Notes: generated by a model from the letters alone, not told the origin. 64,000 bases of DNA from JAZMZS01 sp045120955 (GCA_045120955.1 JBGVFH010000071.1:25293-89292); one strand, 5' to 3'. Shown: positions 16,747 to 27,032, counted from the stretch's first letter. A program made the numbers and translations.

Positions 16747-19700
16747 ATGGGCGATTTTGTACATTTGCATTTGCACAGCGAATACAGTCTGCTTGACGGA
16801 GCGTGCCGTATCAGCGACATACCGAAAGCCGCAAAGGCGGCAGGACACAGCGCCGTTGCCATAACAGATCACGGAAATCTGTTCGGTGCATATGCTTTTT
16901 ACCTATCCTGCAAAGCAGAAGGGATAAAGCCTATAATCGGATGCGAGGTGTATGTTGCGCCTCGTTCGATGAAGGACAGAGAGGGCAGAAAGGATGCAAG
17001 CGCAAACCATCTTGTTCTTCTGTGCAAAAACGAGGTTGGATATAAAAACCTGATAAAGCTTGTTTCGCAGTCGTACATTGACGGCTTTTATTCAAAGCCG
17101 AGAATAGACACGGAGCTGTTAAGAGAACATACAGAGGGGCTTGTGTGTCTCTCTGCCTGCCTTGCGGGATATATCCCGAGGCAGATATTGGCGGGCAATT
17201 TTGAAGGGGCGGTCGAGTATGCACAGATGCTTGACGGTATGTTCGGTCACGGCAACTTTTTTCTTGAGGTTCAGGATCATTTTCTGCCCGATGACCGCAC
17301 CGTCTGCGGCTCGCTGCTTGAAATTTCCAGACGCACGGGCATTGAGCTTGTTGCGACAAACGATGTGCACTATCTAAAAAAAGAGGACTCGTTCAATCAG
17401 GCGGTGCTGATGTGTATTCAGACGGCAAACGTGATAACGGACGGCAGACCCATAGGCTTTGAGACGGACGAGTTTTACTACAAGAGCACGGACGAGATGC
17501 GTGAGCTGTTCGCCTTATATCCGAGGGCGTGTGAGAACACGGTCAAAATAGCGGAGATGTGCGATTTCTCCTTTGAAGAGGATAAGCTGTTTTTGCCGAA
17601 ATTCCCGACAGAGAACGGGCAGAGCACATCGGATATTTTGCGACGGTGTGCGTTTGAGGGGTTTGAGAGAAGAATTGCAAACTCACAGATAAGCTTTGAC
17701 AAGCACTCAAAAGAGGAATATATCAGCCGTGCGGAGTATGAGCTTGAGATAATAGACAAGATGGGCTTTTCCGACTATTATCTTATAGTTGCAGACTACG
17801 TCGGATATGCAAAGAAAAAGGGAATTCCCGTAGGTCCGGGAAGAGGCTCGGGAGCGGGCAGTATAGTTGCGTTTTTTGTAGGGATAACGGATGTTGATTC
17901 TATAAAGTTCGATCTGCTCTTTGAGAGATTTCTCAATCCCGAGAGAGTGAGTATGCCCGACTTTGACGTTGATTTTTGCTACAACAGACGTGATGAAGTA
18001 ATAGAATATGTAAAGGAGCGCTACGGAAAAGAGCGTGTTGCTCAGATAATCACCTTCGGCACCATGGCGGCAAGGGCAGCGATAAGAGATGTCGGAAGAG
18101 CGCTGGGGATGAGCTATTCGGCGGTAGACGCTGTTGCAAAGTCGGTACCGAAGGGGCTTGATGTTACTCTTGCGGACGCCATGAAGACAAAGCGGTTTCG
18201 TGAGATATACGAAAGCGGCGAGTCGGAGAAAAAGCTCATTGACATAGCAATGGCACTCGAAGGTATGCCGCGCAACGCATCCACCCATGCGGCAGGCGTG
18301 GTCATTACCGACCGACCTGTCAGCGACTATGTGCCGCTTGCACGAAACGGTGAGACAGTCGTTACACAGTTTGACATGAACACGGTGGCGAAGCTCGGAC
18401 TTGTAAAGTTTGATTTTCTCGCACTTCGCTACCTTACAATAATACACGAGGCGGAGCGGCAGATTTCTGAGAGTACGGGTGAGCCGTTTGATATAAGCTG
18501 TATACCGCTCGACGATAAAAAGACCTTTAAGCTGATATCTGGCGGAAACACAAACGGTATCTTTCAGCTTGAAAGCGGGGGTATGCGACAGGTCCTTACT
18601 CAGCTAAAGCCCTCGTCTATCGACGATATCATAGCTACGATAGCGCTTTACCGTCCGGGACCGATGGACTCCATTCCAAGATATATAGAGCGTCGGCACG
18701 GCAGAGAGCTGCCGACATATCTGCATCCCTCACTCGAAGAGATACTGTCCGGTACTTACGGATGTATAGTGTATCAGGAGCAGGTCATGCAGATAGTTCG
18801 AAAGCTCGGCGGCTTTAGCTTCGGTCATGCGGACCTTGTCCGCCGTGCCATGTCGAAGAAAAAGGCAGAGGCAATGGAAGCGGAGCGAGGAGAGTTTGTG
18901 CGAGGATGTGAGCAGAACGGAATTACGGCAGACACCGCAAATGCGCTGTTTGACGAAATGGCATCCTTTGCATCCTACGCTTTTAACAAAAGTCATGCCG
19001 CAGCGTATGCCGTTATATCCTACAGAACGGCATATCTCAAAGCTCACTATACAAAATATTATATGGCGGCGCTCCTCTCAAGTGTGCTCGGCAACTTTGA
19101 AAAGACTGCCGAATATATCGGAGAAAGTGCAAAATTCGGCATAAAGGTGCTTGCCCCGAATATAAATGAAAGTAAAGTTGATTTTGCGGTAGTGGGGAAT
19201 AACATTCGTTTTGGGTTGCTTGCGCTCAAGAATGTGGGGCAACAGTTCATTGAAAAGATCATTTATGAGCGAAACAGAGGCAGATTTGAGTCCTTTGAGG
19301 ATTTTTTACGCCGAATGCAGCAAAGTCCTCAGTTCAACAAAAGACAGATAGAATCGCTGATAAAGAGCGGTGCGTTTGACGGATTGGGGGCAAAGAGGAG
19401 CCAGCTGTATGCAACTTATGAAAAACAGATGGACGCACTAAGCGAACGCGGCAGAAGCGAGGTTGCGGGGCAGATAGATATGTTCAGCGCATTTGAAGAG
19501 GACCTTGAGCGAAAGGGCTTTGAGTATCCGGAAATGCCCGAATATTCGGCAAAGCAGCTGCTTATGCTTGAAAAGGAGTCGAGCGGTATGTATTTTTCGG
19601 GGCATATGCTCGATGACTATAAGCTCGCTCTGTCCGAGATACGCACAAATACGTCAACCGAGATACTTTCAGCCGCCGACAGCGAAGATGCCGATGTCGT

Positions 19701-20313
19701 CTCTCCCGATGCCATGCTCGGCGCTCTCGGTGATAACAGCAAGGTCGTATTTGCAGGCATCGTGACAAAGGTTTCGGAGATGACCACGAAAAAAGGTGAA
19801 AAGATGGCATTTGTCATGGTCGAGGACAGATTTGCTGAGATAGAAACGGTCGTTTTTCCGACGGTATATGCAAAATGCGCAAGACTGCTCGGGGCCGAGC
19901 AGGGTATTGTCATACACGGCACGGTACAGCTGCGTGACGATGAAAAGCCTCGTCTGCTTGCGCAAAGGATATTTTCGCTCATACCCGACTCCGAGTATAA
20001 AAAAGGGTGCATGGATGCGTGTAATACGCATGCGGAGAAAGGCAGAGCGTTCGAAGACGGGCGCAACGGTCAGACGAACAGCATACAGAAAAAAACGGCA
20101 AGGCTGTTTTTGAAGCTCGATACGCTTGACTGCGAGCTTGCAATAAAGGCTGTCAATCTCTGCGAAATATTTTGCGGAAGCACACAGGTGGTGCTTTACG
20201 ACAGCTCGACACAAAAGTATACAAATTACAGCGGAAGCGGAGCGGACGCAAGCGCAAAGCTCATCTCGGAGCTGAAGGAGCTGCTTGGCGACGGGTGTGT
20301 CGTATTAAAATAA
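16747..20313 (+). CDS. dnaE: DNA polymerase III alpha subunit
   Basis: Replicative C-family polymerase. N-terminal PHP domain (starts FVHLHLHSEYSLLDGA, His residues intact, and AITDHGN), polymerase core with GPGRGSGAGSIVAFFVGITD (about 365) and the catalytic aspartates in MPDFDVDF (about 402), RPGPMDSIPRYI, then an OB-fold near residue 1000. No proofreading exonuclease domain is fused, so it is DnaE not PolC. At 1188 residues it is full length. AAAGGGGAAAA precedes ATG. Confidence 0.97.
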   Translation: MGDFVHLHLHSEYSLLDGACRISDIPKAAKAAGHSAVAITDHGNLFGAYAFYLSCKAEGIKPIIGCEVYVAPRSMKDREGRKDASANHLVLLCKNEVGYKNLIKLVSQSYIDGFYSKPRIDTELLREHTEGLVCLSACLAGYIPRQILAGNFEGAVEYAQMLDGMFGHGNFFLEVQDHFLPDDRTVCGSLLEISRRTGIELVATNDVHYLKKEDSFNQAVLMCIQTANVITDGRPIGFETDEFYYKSTDEMRELFALYPRACENTVKIAEMCDFSFEEDKLFLPKFPTENGQSTSDILRRCAFEGFERRIANSQISFDKHSKEEYISRAEYELEIIDKMGFSDYYLIVADYVGYAKKKGIPVGPGRGSGAGSIVAFFVGITDVDSIKFDLLFERFLNPERVSMPDFDVDFCYNRRDEVIEYVKERYGKERVAQIITFGTMAARAAIRDVGRALGMSYSAVDAVAKSVPKGLDVTLADAMKTKRFREIYESGESEKKLIDIAMALEGMPRNASTHAAGVVITDRPVSDYVPLARNGETVVTQFDMNTVAKLGLVKFDFLALRYLTIIHEAERQISESTGEPFDISCIPLDDKKTFKLISGGNTNGIFQLESGGMRQVLTQLKPSSIDDIIATIALYRPGPMDSIPRYIERRHGRELPTYLHPSLEEILSGTYGCIVYQEQVMQIVRKLGGFSFGHADLVRRAMSKKKAEAMEAERGEFVRGCEQNGITADTANALFDEMASFASYAFNKSHAAAYAVISYRTAYLKAHYTKYYMAALLSSVLGNFEKTAEYIGESAKFGIKVLAPNINESKVDFAVVGNNIRFGLLALKNVGQQFIEKIIYERNRGRFESFEDFLRRMQQSPQFNKRQIESLIKSGAFDGLGAKRSQLYATYEKQMDALSERGRSEVAGQIDMFSAFEEDLERKGFEYPEMPEYSAKQLLMLEKESSGMYFSGHMLDDYKLALSEIRTNTSTEILSAADSEDADVVSPDAMLGALGDNSKVVFAGIVTKVSEMTTKKGEKMAFVMVEDRFAEIETVVFPTVYAKCARLLGAEQGIVIHGTVQLRDDEKPRLLAQRIFSLIPDSEYKKGCMDACNTHAEKGRAFEDGRNGQTNSIQKKTARLFLKLDTLDCELAIKAVNLCEIFCGSTQVVLYDSSTQKYTNYSGSGADASAKLISELKELLGDGCVVLK

Positions 20314-20341
20314 ATTATGCCGCACTTTGTACGGCATAATT
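20313..20341 (+). terminator. Terminator after dnaE
   Basis: 10-bp stem (20313-20322 with 20332-20341), starting at the last base of the dnaE stop. The downstream T-run is weak (TGTAAAATAT). It ends the long plus-strand run that begins at nusB. Confidence 0.6.
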
Positions 20342-20376
20342 GTAAAATATATTCTCATAAATTGACAAATGTTTTT

Positions 20377-20775
20377 TCAGGATGTATAATCCTGTATAAG
20401 AGAGACAAGCTCGTTTACGGAGTAAACGGCTATCCCCTCGCTTACCGCTTCTCTGTCGCTGAGCGGAAGAGAATAAACGTAGGTGTCAAGTATATCGACC
20501 ACCGTATATCCGTCTGCGGCATATATGGCGAGCTTTCCGTCCTTTACTCCGAGAACGTAGAGACGCTTTGCTTCGGCCGATATATTCTGTGAGTCTCCCG
20601 TGTCAGCGCTTGCGGATACATTCTGTGCGCAGGAGTGCGAAAGGATGTATTCACGGGTGTCGGAGAGCTTGATGCAGTTGATGGTGAGTAAAACGGTCAG
20701 TGCGATGCACAGCGAAAGGATGAGGGACAGTATTACGATGTATATGACATCCTTGGATCTGCTTTGTCTGTTCAT
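20377..20775 (-). CDS. Membrane-anchored protein with BofC C-terminal-like domain
   Basis: 132 residues: one N-terminal transmembrane helix (about residues 10-34), a short linker and a compact domain (about 65-132) with the pattern VKDGKLAIY, then VLDTYVYSLPLSDRE with ILD instead, and ELVSLIQDYTS. This pattern is that of the BofC C-terminal domain common in Clostridia. In Bacillus BofC is a forespore regulator of SpoIVB, but this short form lacks the rest, so the role is unknown. Divergent from the penicillin-binding protein gene. Confidence 0.65.
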   Translation of the reverse strand: MNRQSRSKDVIYIVILSLILSLCIALTVLLTINCIKLSDTREYILSHSCAQNVSASADTGDSQNISAEAKRLYVLGVKDGKLAIYAADGYTVVDILDTYVYSLPLSDREAVSEGIAVYSVNELVSLIQDYTS

Positions 20776-20912
20776 TTTGTTACCTCGTTATATAATTCAA
20801 ATTTTACAAATATTATTTGCATAAATTCATAATGTATTCAAAAAAATGGTATATACTCTATTATGAGCAATAATATGAAAAATAAACTTGCTTTCTGCGG
20901 AAGGGAAAAATT

Positions 20913-23651
20913 GTGAAAAAAGATATCGAACCAAACAGCAAAATTCAAAAAGAAAAGGTAGACTGGGATAAAGAGATACTGAACAGTATGCGTTTGGCGG
21001 GGAAAGGCATTTTCAAGGTGTTTTCCTACTTTTTCAACATAGTGTTTACTATTCTTCTCATATGTATAATCACGGGTATAATCGTGGGTTGTGCCTTTTC
21101 GATATATATCAAAAATTACATTGACCCGACAATAGACGAGTCATTGCTTGCGACGGGCGGTACGAGCCAGACCACGCAGATATATTATTACAACTACGAG
21201 GATATTGAGGCACGCCAGAACAGAACGGGTGATGCCGTTGAGCTCGAGGATCAGCGTCTGTACGGTGAGCAGAACAGCCTGTGGGCGGATTATGCCGACA
21301 TCCCGCAAGATCTCAAGGATGCCTTCGTCGCAATAGAGGACAAGCGGTTTTGGGATCACAGCGGAGTCGACTGGATAAGAACGGGATCCGCTGTGCTTAA
21401 GTTCTTTGTAGGAAACAGCTCATACGGCGGCTCGTCTATTACCCAACAGCTTGTAAAGAACCTGACCTCTTACGATGATGTTACCATTCAGAGAAAGGTG
21501 CAGGAGATAGTATGTGCGCTCAACCTTGAAAAAACGAAGTCAAAGGAAGAGATACTTGAGCTTTATTTAAATATTATTCCGCTCTCACAGCGTTGCTACG
21601 GAGTTCAGTCAGCGGCAAACACGTATTTCGGAAAGGATGTAAGCGAGCTGTCTCTTATCGAGTGTGTGTGTATCGCATCCATTACAAATGCGCCTACAAG
21701 ATATGACCCTGTACAAAACCCCGAGAACAATCAGGAAAGACGTGACAGCATCCTCGAGGAGATGCTCGCTCAGGGGTATATTACTCAAGAGGAGTTTGAC
21801 AGCGCATATGACAAGGAGCTGACACTCAATCTTACCGAGGTATCAACGACGATATCGACAAACTCATGGTATACCGACACGGTTATCGAGGATGTTATAA
21901 GCGACCTTATGGAAACCTATAATTACACAAGACAGGTTGCCAGCCAAAAAATATACTCGGGAGGTCTGCAGATATACACTCTCATGGACCCCGAGGTGCA
22001 GAATGCCCTTGATGAGGTATTTTGCGATGACAGCATATTTGAAAAGGCGCTGAAAAAAGAGGTCAGCGGAGTTCCTGCTGAGTCTGCTATGGTAATTACC
22101 GACCCGTACACGGGAGACTTGCTCGGAATAGTGGGCGGAAGAGGCGTGAAGACAGAGAACAGAATACTCAATCTGGCATCGCAAAGCGTGCGTGCGTCGG
22201 GTTCATCCATTAAGCCTCTTGCGGTCTACGGACCTGCGCTTGAGGAAGGAATAGTAACGTGGGCAACGGTGACGGACGATGTACCGGTCAACTTCGGAGA
22301 CGATGCGCAAAATCCCGTTGCATGGCCTAAAAACCTCCCCGTAAAATACAGCGGACTTACGACCATTGACGATGCTATCACCCGCTCGGTAAATACCGTT
22401 TCGGTAAAGACTCTTATGAAGCTCGGTGAGGAAAAGTCCTTTGAGTATCTTACACAAAAGCTTGGTTTTTACAGCCTTATCGAGAGCAAAACTCTTGAGG
22501 ACGGCAGTACGATCTCTGATATCGGACTTGCTGCGCTTGCTCTCGGTCAGCAAAACTACGGTGTGACCGTCCGTGAGATGGCGAGTGCGTTCTGCGTGTT
22601 CCAAAACGGCGGTATCTACAACAAAACAAGATCCTATCTTTACGTTTATGACTCAAACGGAGAGATCGTGCTCTCAAATGATGCGGAGTCCAATGTTGTG
22701 TTCAGCGAGGAGAACTCGTACATCATGACAAAAATGATGCAAAATGTGTTTGCATCTACCTCCAGCTCCGCCAACAGAGTCACACTCAGGAAAACGGTAA
22801 ACTGCGCAGGCAAGACGGGTACGGCAGGTAACGACTATGACAGATGGCTGCTTGCATACACTCCTTATTATGTAGGCGGCGTATGGTACGGATACAAAAC
22901 ACCTAAGGTACTGACAAATGAGCTTTCCACGAGCCCTTGCTCCTATGTTTGGGACGAGGTCATGACACGCATCCATCAAAAGTATATTGATGCGGCAAAA
23001 GCAGGCACGGAGGAGCTCAGAACATTCGATGATTCAAGACCGTCGGGTGTGATACAGTGCGAATACTGTATCGATTCGGGAAAGCTTCTCACAAGTGCGT
23101 GCAGACTTGACCCGAGAGGCAACAGAAGTGATGTGGGCTGGTTTGCAAAGGGAACAGAACCTACAGAGTACTGCGACTGTCACGTTGTAGTAGCATACGA
23201 TACTGCAAACGGCGGTATAGCACATTCGGGCTCAAATCCCAACAACGTCGTTGATGTAGCGCTTATCAAGGTGACTGACAGAGATTTCCCGATACAGGTG
23301 ACGATAGATGACGCTCAGTATGTTTACCGTCCGCTTTCCTCCGGTGTCAGACCGTCGGAGAGCTACGGTCAACCGTTCTTTATCAATATGGTGGCGAGCG
23401 GTCATTATGTAGGGCGAAGCTCAGCCTCGCACCAATATAACACCTTCAGCTATGTAGGCTTTGACTATGCGGCGTATGAGGCAGGCAGACTGCAGCTTGT
23501 GATAGGGCCGAAGGAACAGGTCTTTGCCGTTCAAAAAGAGGAAGAGACTGCAAATCCGGATGATACGGAAAACACAACACCGCCCGAGGACACATCGGGA
23601 CCTCCCGATGAGGATGTAATTGGTGTAGATGCTCTGACCGCAACAGAATAA
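20913..23651 (+). CDS. Class A penicillin-binding protein (transglycosylase/transpeptidase)
   Basis: Bifunctional peptidoglycan synthase. Short cytoplasmic N-terminus, one transmembrane helix (about residues 36-62), GT51 transglycosylase with AIEDKRFWDHSGVDW (catalytic Glu near 142) and GGSSITQQLVKN, then a transpeptidase with SSIKP (nucleophile Ser near 430), SVNTVS and CAGKTGTAG (near 632). The C-terminal tail is rich in Pro, Asp and Glu, as in other Gram-positive PBP1 proteins. The start is GTG with GGAAGGG upstream. It is a single-gene unit ended by a strong terminator. Confidence 0.95.
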   Translation: MKKDIEPNSKIQKEKVDWDKEILNSMRLAGKGIFKVFSYFFNIVFTILLICIITGIIVGCAFSIYIKNYIDPTIDESLLATGGTSQTTQIYYYNYEDIEARQNRTGDAVELEDQRLYGEQNSLWADYADIPQDLKDAFVAIEDKRFWDHSGVDWIRTGSAVLKFFVGNSSYGGSSITQQLVKNLTSYDDVTIQRKVQEIVCALNLEKTKSKEEILELYLNIIPLSQRCYGVQSAANTYFGKDVSELSLIECVCIASITNAPTRYDPVQNPENNQERRDSILEEMLAQGYITQEEFDSAYDKELTLNLTEVSTTISTNSWYTDTVIEDVISDLMETYNYTRQVASQKIYSGGLQIYTLMDPEVQNALDEVFCDDSIFEKALKKEVSGVPAESAMVITDPYTGDLLGIVGGRGVKTENRILNLASQSVRASGSSIKPLAVYGPALEEGIVTWATVTDDVPVNFGDDAQNPVAWPKNLPVKYSGLTTIDDAITRSVNTVSVKTLMKLGEEKSFEYLTQKLGFYSLIESKTLEDGSTISDIGLAALALGQQNYGVTVREMASAFCVFQNGGIYNKTRSYLYVYDSNGEIVLSNDAESNVVFSEENSYIMTKMMQNVFASTSSSANRVTLRKTVNCAGKTGTAGNDYDRWLLAYTPYYVGGVWYGYKTPKVLTNELSTSPCSYVWDEVMTRIHQKYIDAAKAGTEELRTFDDSRPSGVIQCEYCIDSGKLLTSACRLDPRGNRSDVGWFAKGTEPTEYCDCHVVVAYDTANGGIAHSGSNPNNVVDVALIKVTDRDFPIQVTIDDAQYVYRPLSSGVRPSESYGQPFFINMVASGHYVGRSSASHQYNTFSYVGFDYAAYEAGRLQLVIGPKEQVFAVQKEEETANPDDTENTTPPEDTSGPPDEDVIGVDALTATE

Positions 23652-23659
23652 ACAAAAAG

Positions 23660-23707
23660 CTCGGGGACATCAATTCACGGTGAATTGATGTCCCCGAGTA
23701 TTTTTGC
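23660..23707 (+). terminator. Strong terminator after the penicillin-binding protein
   Basis: Perfect 18-bp stem (23660-23677 with 23681-23698), a 3-base loop and a T-rich tail. It lies 8 bases past the stop codon. Confidence 0.93.
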
Positions 23708-23798
23708 TTTTGAGTGAGACTGTACATTTCAGCGCCTTAGCGGCAGAGCCGAGAGCGGTTGCCTCGGGCGGTATTTGTACTCAGCTGAGTTTTTGCTA

Positions 23799-24407
23799 TC
23801 AGTCGATCTCGGTAATGTCTTTGCTCTTTGATGTTTCGATGACCTCAGTTTGCTTTGATGTGCCTCTTCTTGTAGCAGCCATCGTCCATACTATCCAAAT
23901 ATCGGTCAGACCGTCGAAAACAAGGCTGATGCCGACAGCTATGGAGAGCCACTCCTTTTCATAGCAGACAAGCGAAAGAACACCTGCGCCTATGGTAATA
24001 AAGCCTATGATAAGAGCTACATACCATAGCTTGTGCGTAGCGCTCTTGAGATATGAGGAATACTTCATATCGGACAGACCGTGATAAAGAAGAATTACGC
24101 TGAGAATAACATATATAAGGCTTGAGCTTATTTCATCGGGACCGTCGAGCATCCAAACACCGATGACAGCCATGATGAGAGACGAGAACATAAGAAGAGT
24201 CTTTCCACCGGCGTATGTGTTGTCCTTAAAGCACATGACCAGCTGCACAAGCGCATTTATAATGAGTATTGCGCCGAAAACCATGCATACTATCATTGAT
24301 GATGTGTCCTTCCATACAAGAAGAGAAATTCCGAGAGCTACGCATACCATGGCGGATATAAGTGTACTGAACTCAAACGACTTTAAAAAGTGTATTATCT
24401 TTTTCAT
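23799..24407 (-). CDS. DUF308/HdeD-type membrane protein
   Basis: 202 residues with six hydrophobic segments arranged as three hairpins (about residues 13-31, 37-58, 69-88, 94-110, 126-146 and 153-175) and a polar tail rich in Lys, Glu and Thr. The repeated two-helix layout is that of the DUF308 family, whose best-known member is the acid-resistance protein HdeD. The function here is unknown. It has its own promoter at 24449-24477, divergent from the acetyltransferase gene. Confidence 0.75.
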   Translation of the reverse strand: MKKIIHFLKSFEFSTLISAMVCVALGISLLVWKDTSSMIVCMVFGAILIINALVQLVMCFKDNTYAGGKTLLMFSSLIMAVIGVWMLDGPDEISSSLIYVILSVILLYHGLSDMKYSSYLKSATHKLWYVALIIGFITIGAGVLSLVCYEKEWLSIAVGISLVFDGLTDIWIVWTMAATRRGTSKQTEVIETSKSKDITEID

Positions 24408-24448
24408 TTTTATGCCACCTTTACTGCAAAATATTTTTGGACAAGTCT

Positions 24449-24477
24449 ATTATAACAAATATTATTTAATTTGTCAC
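24449..24477 (-). promoter_or_regulatory. Promoter for the DUF308 gene
   Basis: Minus strand GTGACA (24472-24477) and TATAAT (24449-24454), spacing 17, about 42 bases before the start codon. Confidence 0.65.
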
Positions 24478-24483
24478 TCTATA

Positions 24484-24512
24484 TTGAAAAAATTTTTGTT
24501 TTTTGTTATACT
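24484..24512 (+). promoter_or_regulatory. Promoter for the GNAT acetyltransferase and nadE
   Basis: TTGAAA (24484-24489) and TATACT (24507-24512), spacing 17. It lies back to back with the DUF308 promoter, 6 bases away from it. Confidence 0.65.
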
Positions 24513-24552
24513 TTACCATGGAATATATTTTGTAGGTTTATACGGAGCTTTT

Positions 24553-25107
24553 ATGGTTATCAGAAAAACGTTGCCTGAGGATATTGATGATATCATGACC
24601 CTTATAGGTATCACAAGAGATAATTTCAGAGCTGACGGCATACCGCAATGGCAGGGTGAGTACCCGTCAAGGGAGCTTATAGCGGACGATGTGGCAAGGG
24701 GCGAGTCTTACGTCTGCGACATCGACGGAAGGGTGTGCGGCTTTTGCGCTGTTGTGGGCGGCATTGAGCCCGACTATGTGAAAATATACGAGGGCAGATG
24801 GAGAAATGAGCGGCAGTATATTTCGCTTCACAGAGTTGCGGTGGACCCGAAGTATAAGGGGTGCGGAATTGCAGCGGCAATGGTATCGAATGCTGTGCGG
24901 ATCGCTCAAAAAACGGGCATACTTGATATAAGGTGCGATACTCACAGACAAAACGCAAATATGCGGCGGATGCTTGAGAAAAACGGCTTTGAATATTGCG
25001 GGATAATTTATCTGTGCGAGGACGGAGCCGAGAGAGTGGCGTATCATAAGATAATTTCGCAAAGCTGTGAAGCTTTGCCGATAAAGGAACGGAGTGAATA
25101 TAAATGA
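24553..25107 (+). CDS. GNAT family N-acetyltransferase
   Basis: 184 residues with the GNAT fold: strand LHRVAVDPKYKGCGIAAAMV (about residues 96-115) holds the acetyl-CoA-binding R/Q-x-x-G-x-A-type loop, here KGCGIA, and NMRRMLEKNGFEYCGI is the usual motif B and C-terminal end. The substrate is unknown. The start ATG 24553 has CGGAG 6 bases upstream; the frame continues upstream without a better start. Overlaps nadE by 4 bases (ATGA), so the two are coupled. Confidence 0.85.
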   Translation: MVIRKTLPEDIDDIMTLIGITRDNFRADGIPQWQGEYPSRELIADDVARGESYVCDIDGRVCGFCAVVGGIEPDYVKIYEGRWRNERQYISLHRVAVDPKYKGCGIAAAMVSNAVRIAQKTGILDIRCDTHRQNANMRRMLEKNGFEYCGIIYLCEDGAERVAYHKIISQSCEALPIKERSEYK

Positions 25108-27017
25108 AAGACGGATATATTAAATGCGCCGGATGCGGAATTGATATTACGGTAGCAAACCCGAGAGAAAATGCAAAAAGAATAATCGAAGCGGTCAACA
25201 GAGCAGAGAGCGAAGGGGTAGATCTTCTTTGTATGCCCGAGCTTTGCCTGACGGGATATAGCTGCGGAGAGCTTTTTCTCAACAGCTCTCTTATCAATGC
25301 GGCAGAAGAGGCGCTGTTTGAGATAGCGGCACAGACAAGCGGATGCAATGTTGTGTTTGCGCTCGGTCTGCCGATAAGGCATTACTCAAAGCTGTATAAC
25401 TGTGCGGCGGTTGTTTGCCGCGGTGAGATACTCGGTCTTGTGCCCAAGACTCATATCCCTATGTACGGCGACCTTTACGAGGGACGCTATTTTGAGAGCG
25501 GAAGCATGATAGGCGAATATGAGTTTCACCGCTTTGCTTGCGGTGTCGAATGCTCTATAGGAAAGGATATGCTTTTCTCTCATGAAAGTCTGCGCAATTA
25601 TATTTTCGGAGTTGAGATATGTGAGGATCTGTGGGTGGCACAGACACCGTCCTTGTCGCTGTGTCAGCGAGGTGCGAAGATAATCCTCAATCTTTCGGCA
25701 TCGTATGAAACAGTAGGTAAGGCGGAGTACAGACATTTGCTCGTTGCATCTGCCTCGGCAAAGCTTCTTTGCGGTTATGTGTATGCAAACGCAATGGCGA
25801 GCGAGTCTACGCAGGATGCAGTCTTTGCGTCGCACAACATGATATATGAGTGCGGGGATCTGCTCGCAGAGAGCAAGCCCTTTGCGCAGGACAGCTTTAC
25901 AACGGCTGAGATAGATGTGGATAAGCTCAGCTACGAAAGAGCAAGGATAAACACATTTAAAGAAATAGGCGGCGCTAACTTTACCGTTTTCTCGCAAGAG
26001 GTAAAGAAACACAGTCTGACCCGTGCGGTTGAGAAAAATCCCTTTGTTCCATCGGACAAAAGCAAGCTTAGCGACAGATGCGAGCTGATATTCTCGATAC
26101 AGGCGCACGGACTTCTCAAACGAATTCAGCACACAAATACAAAAAAACTCGTGCTCGGAATCTCCGGAGGGCTTGACAGTACGCTTGCGCTTTTGGTAGC
26201 GGTAAAGGCGTTTGATCTATGCGGACGTCCGCACAAGGACATCATCACCGTCACGATGCCGTGCTTCGGTACCACATCGAGAACAAAATCAAACGCGCAA
26301 CAGCTATGCGAGTGTTTTGGTACGGATTTTCGCGAGGTGGATATTTCCGAGAGCGTGCGCAAGCATTTTGCAGATATAGGACATGACGAGTGTGAGCATG
26401 ATGCGGCATATGAAAATGCGCAGGCGAGAGAGCGTACACAGGTGCTCATGGATATAGCAAATCAAGAGTACGGTATGGTGATAGGCACGGGAGATCTGTC
26501 AGAGCTTGCGCTTGGCTGGTGTACCTACAACGGAGACCAGATGTCTATGTACGGAGTAAACGGAGGAGTGCCGAAAACTCTCATCAAACATATCGTGAAG
26601 CACGAGGCGCAGCTCGCAGCTCAAGACGGTGAGCAAATTCTCTCCGATACACTCTTTGATATTCTTGACACGCCCGTTTCTCCCGAGCTTTTGCCTCCGG
26701 ATGAGAGCGGAGCTATCGCACAGAAGACCGAAGATATCGTAGGTCCGTATGAACTGCATGATTTCTTTTTGTACTACACGGTCAGATACGGTTTTTCAGC
26801 TTCGAAGATATACCGTTTGGCACTCAAAGCATACGAGGGAGTGTATGACGCAGAAACGGTGAAAAAGTGGCTCGAGACCTTTGTGCGCAGATTTTTCTCA
26901 CAACAGTTCAAGCGTTCGAGTATGCCCGACGGAGTAAAGGTAGGCTCTGTGTCTCTTTCTCCGAGAAGCGATTGGAGAATGCCCACAGACGCAAGCTTCT
27001 CGGCATTTATGCTGTGA
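25104..27017 (+). CDS. nadE: Glutamine-dependent NAD+ synthetase
   Basis: Makes NAD from deamido-NAD using glutamine ammonia. An N-terminal nitrilase-like glutaminase domain (residues 1-290) shows the triad Glu in CMPELCLTGYS, Lys in VPKTHIP and Cys in FGVEICEDLW. The C-terminal synthetase (about 320-637) has the ATP PP-loop LGISGGLDSTLALL and GTGDLSELALGW. Length 637 fits the two-domain type. Complements nadK in the same window. Confidence 0.96.
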   Translation: MKDGYIKCAGCGIDITVANPRENAKRIIEAVNRAESEGVDLLCMPELCLTGYSCGELFLNSSLINAAEEALFEIAAQTSGCNVVFALGLPIRHYSKLYNCAAVVCRGEILGLVPKTHIPMYGDLYEGRYFESGSMIGEYEFHRFACGVECSIGKDMLFSHESLRNYIFGVEICEDLWVAQTPSLSLCQRGAKIILNLSASYETVGKAEYRHLLVASASAKLLCGYVYANAMASESTQDAVFASHNMIYECGDLLAESKPFAQDSFTTAEIDVDKLSYERARINTFKEIGGANFTVFSQEVKKHSLTRAVEKNPFVPSDKSKLSDRCELIFSIQAHGLLKRIQHTNTKKLVLGISGGLDSTLALLVAVKAFDLCGRPHKDIITVTMPCFGTTSRTKSNAQQLCECFGTDFREVDISESVRKHFADIGHDECEHDAAYENAQARERTQVLMDIANQEYGMVIGTGDLSELALGWCTYNGDQMSMYGVNGGVPKTLIKHIVKHEAQLAAQDGEQILSDTLFDILDTPVSPELLPPDESGAIAQKTEDIVGPYELHDFFLYYTVRYGFSASKIYRLALKAYEGVYDAETVKKWLETFVRRFFSQQFKRSSMPDGVKVGSVSLSPRSDWRMPTDASFSAFML

Positions 27018-27032
27018 TTTCGGTTATAAAAA

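Noticed and set aside
17707..18447. 246-codon minus-strand frame inside dnaE
   Set aside because: Shadow of dnaE; no start signal and no protein-like motifs.
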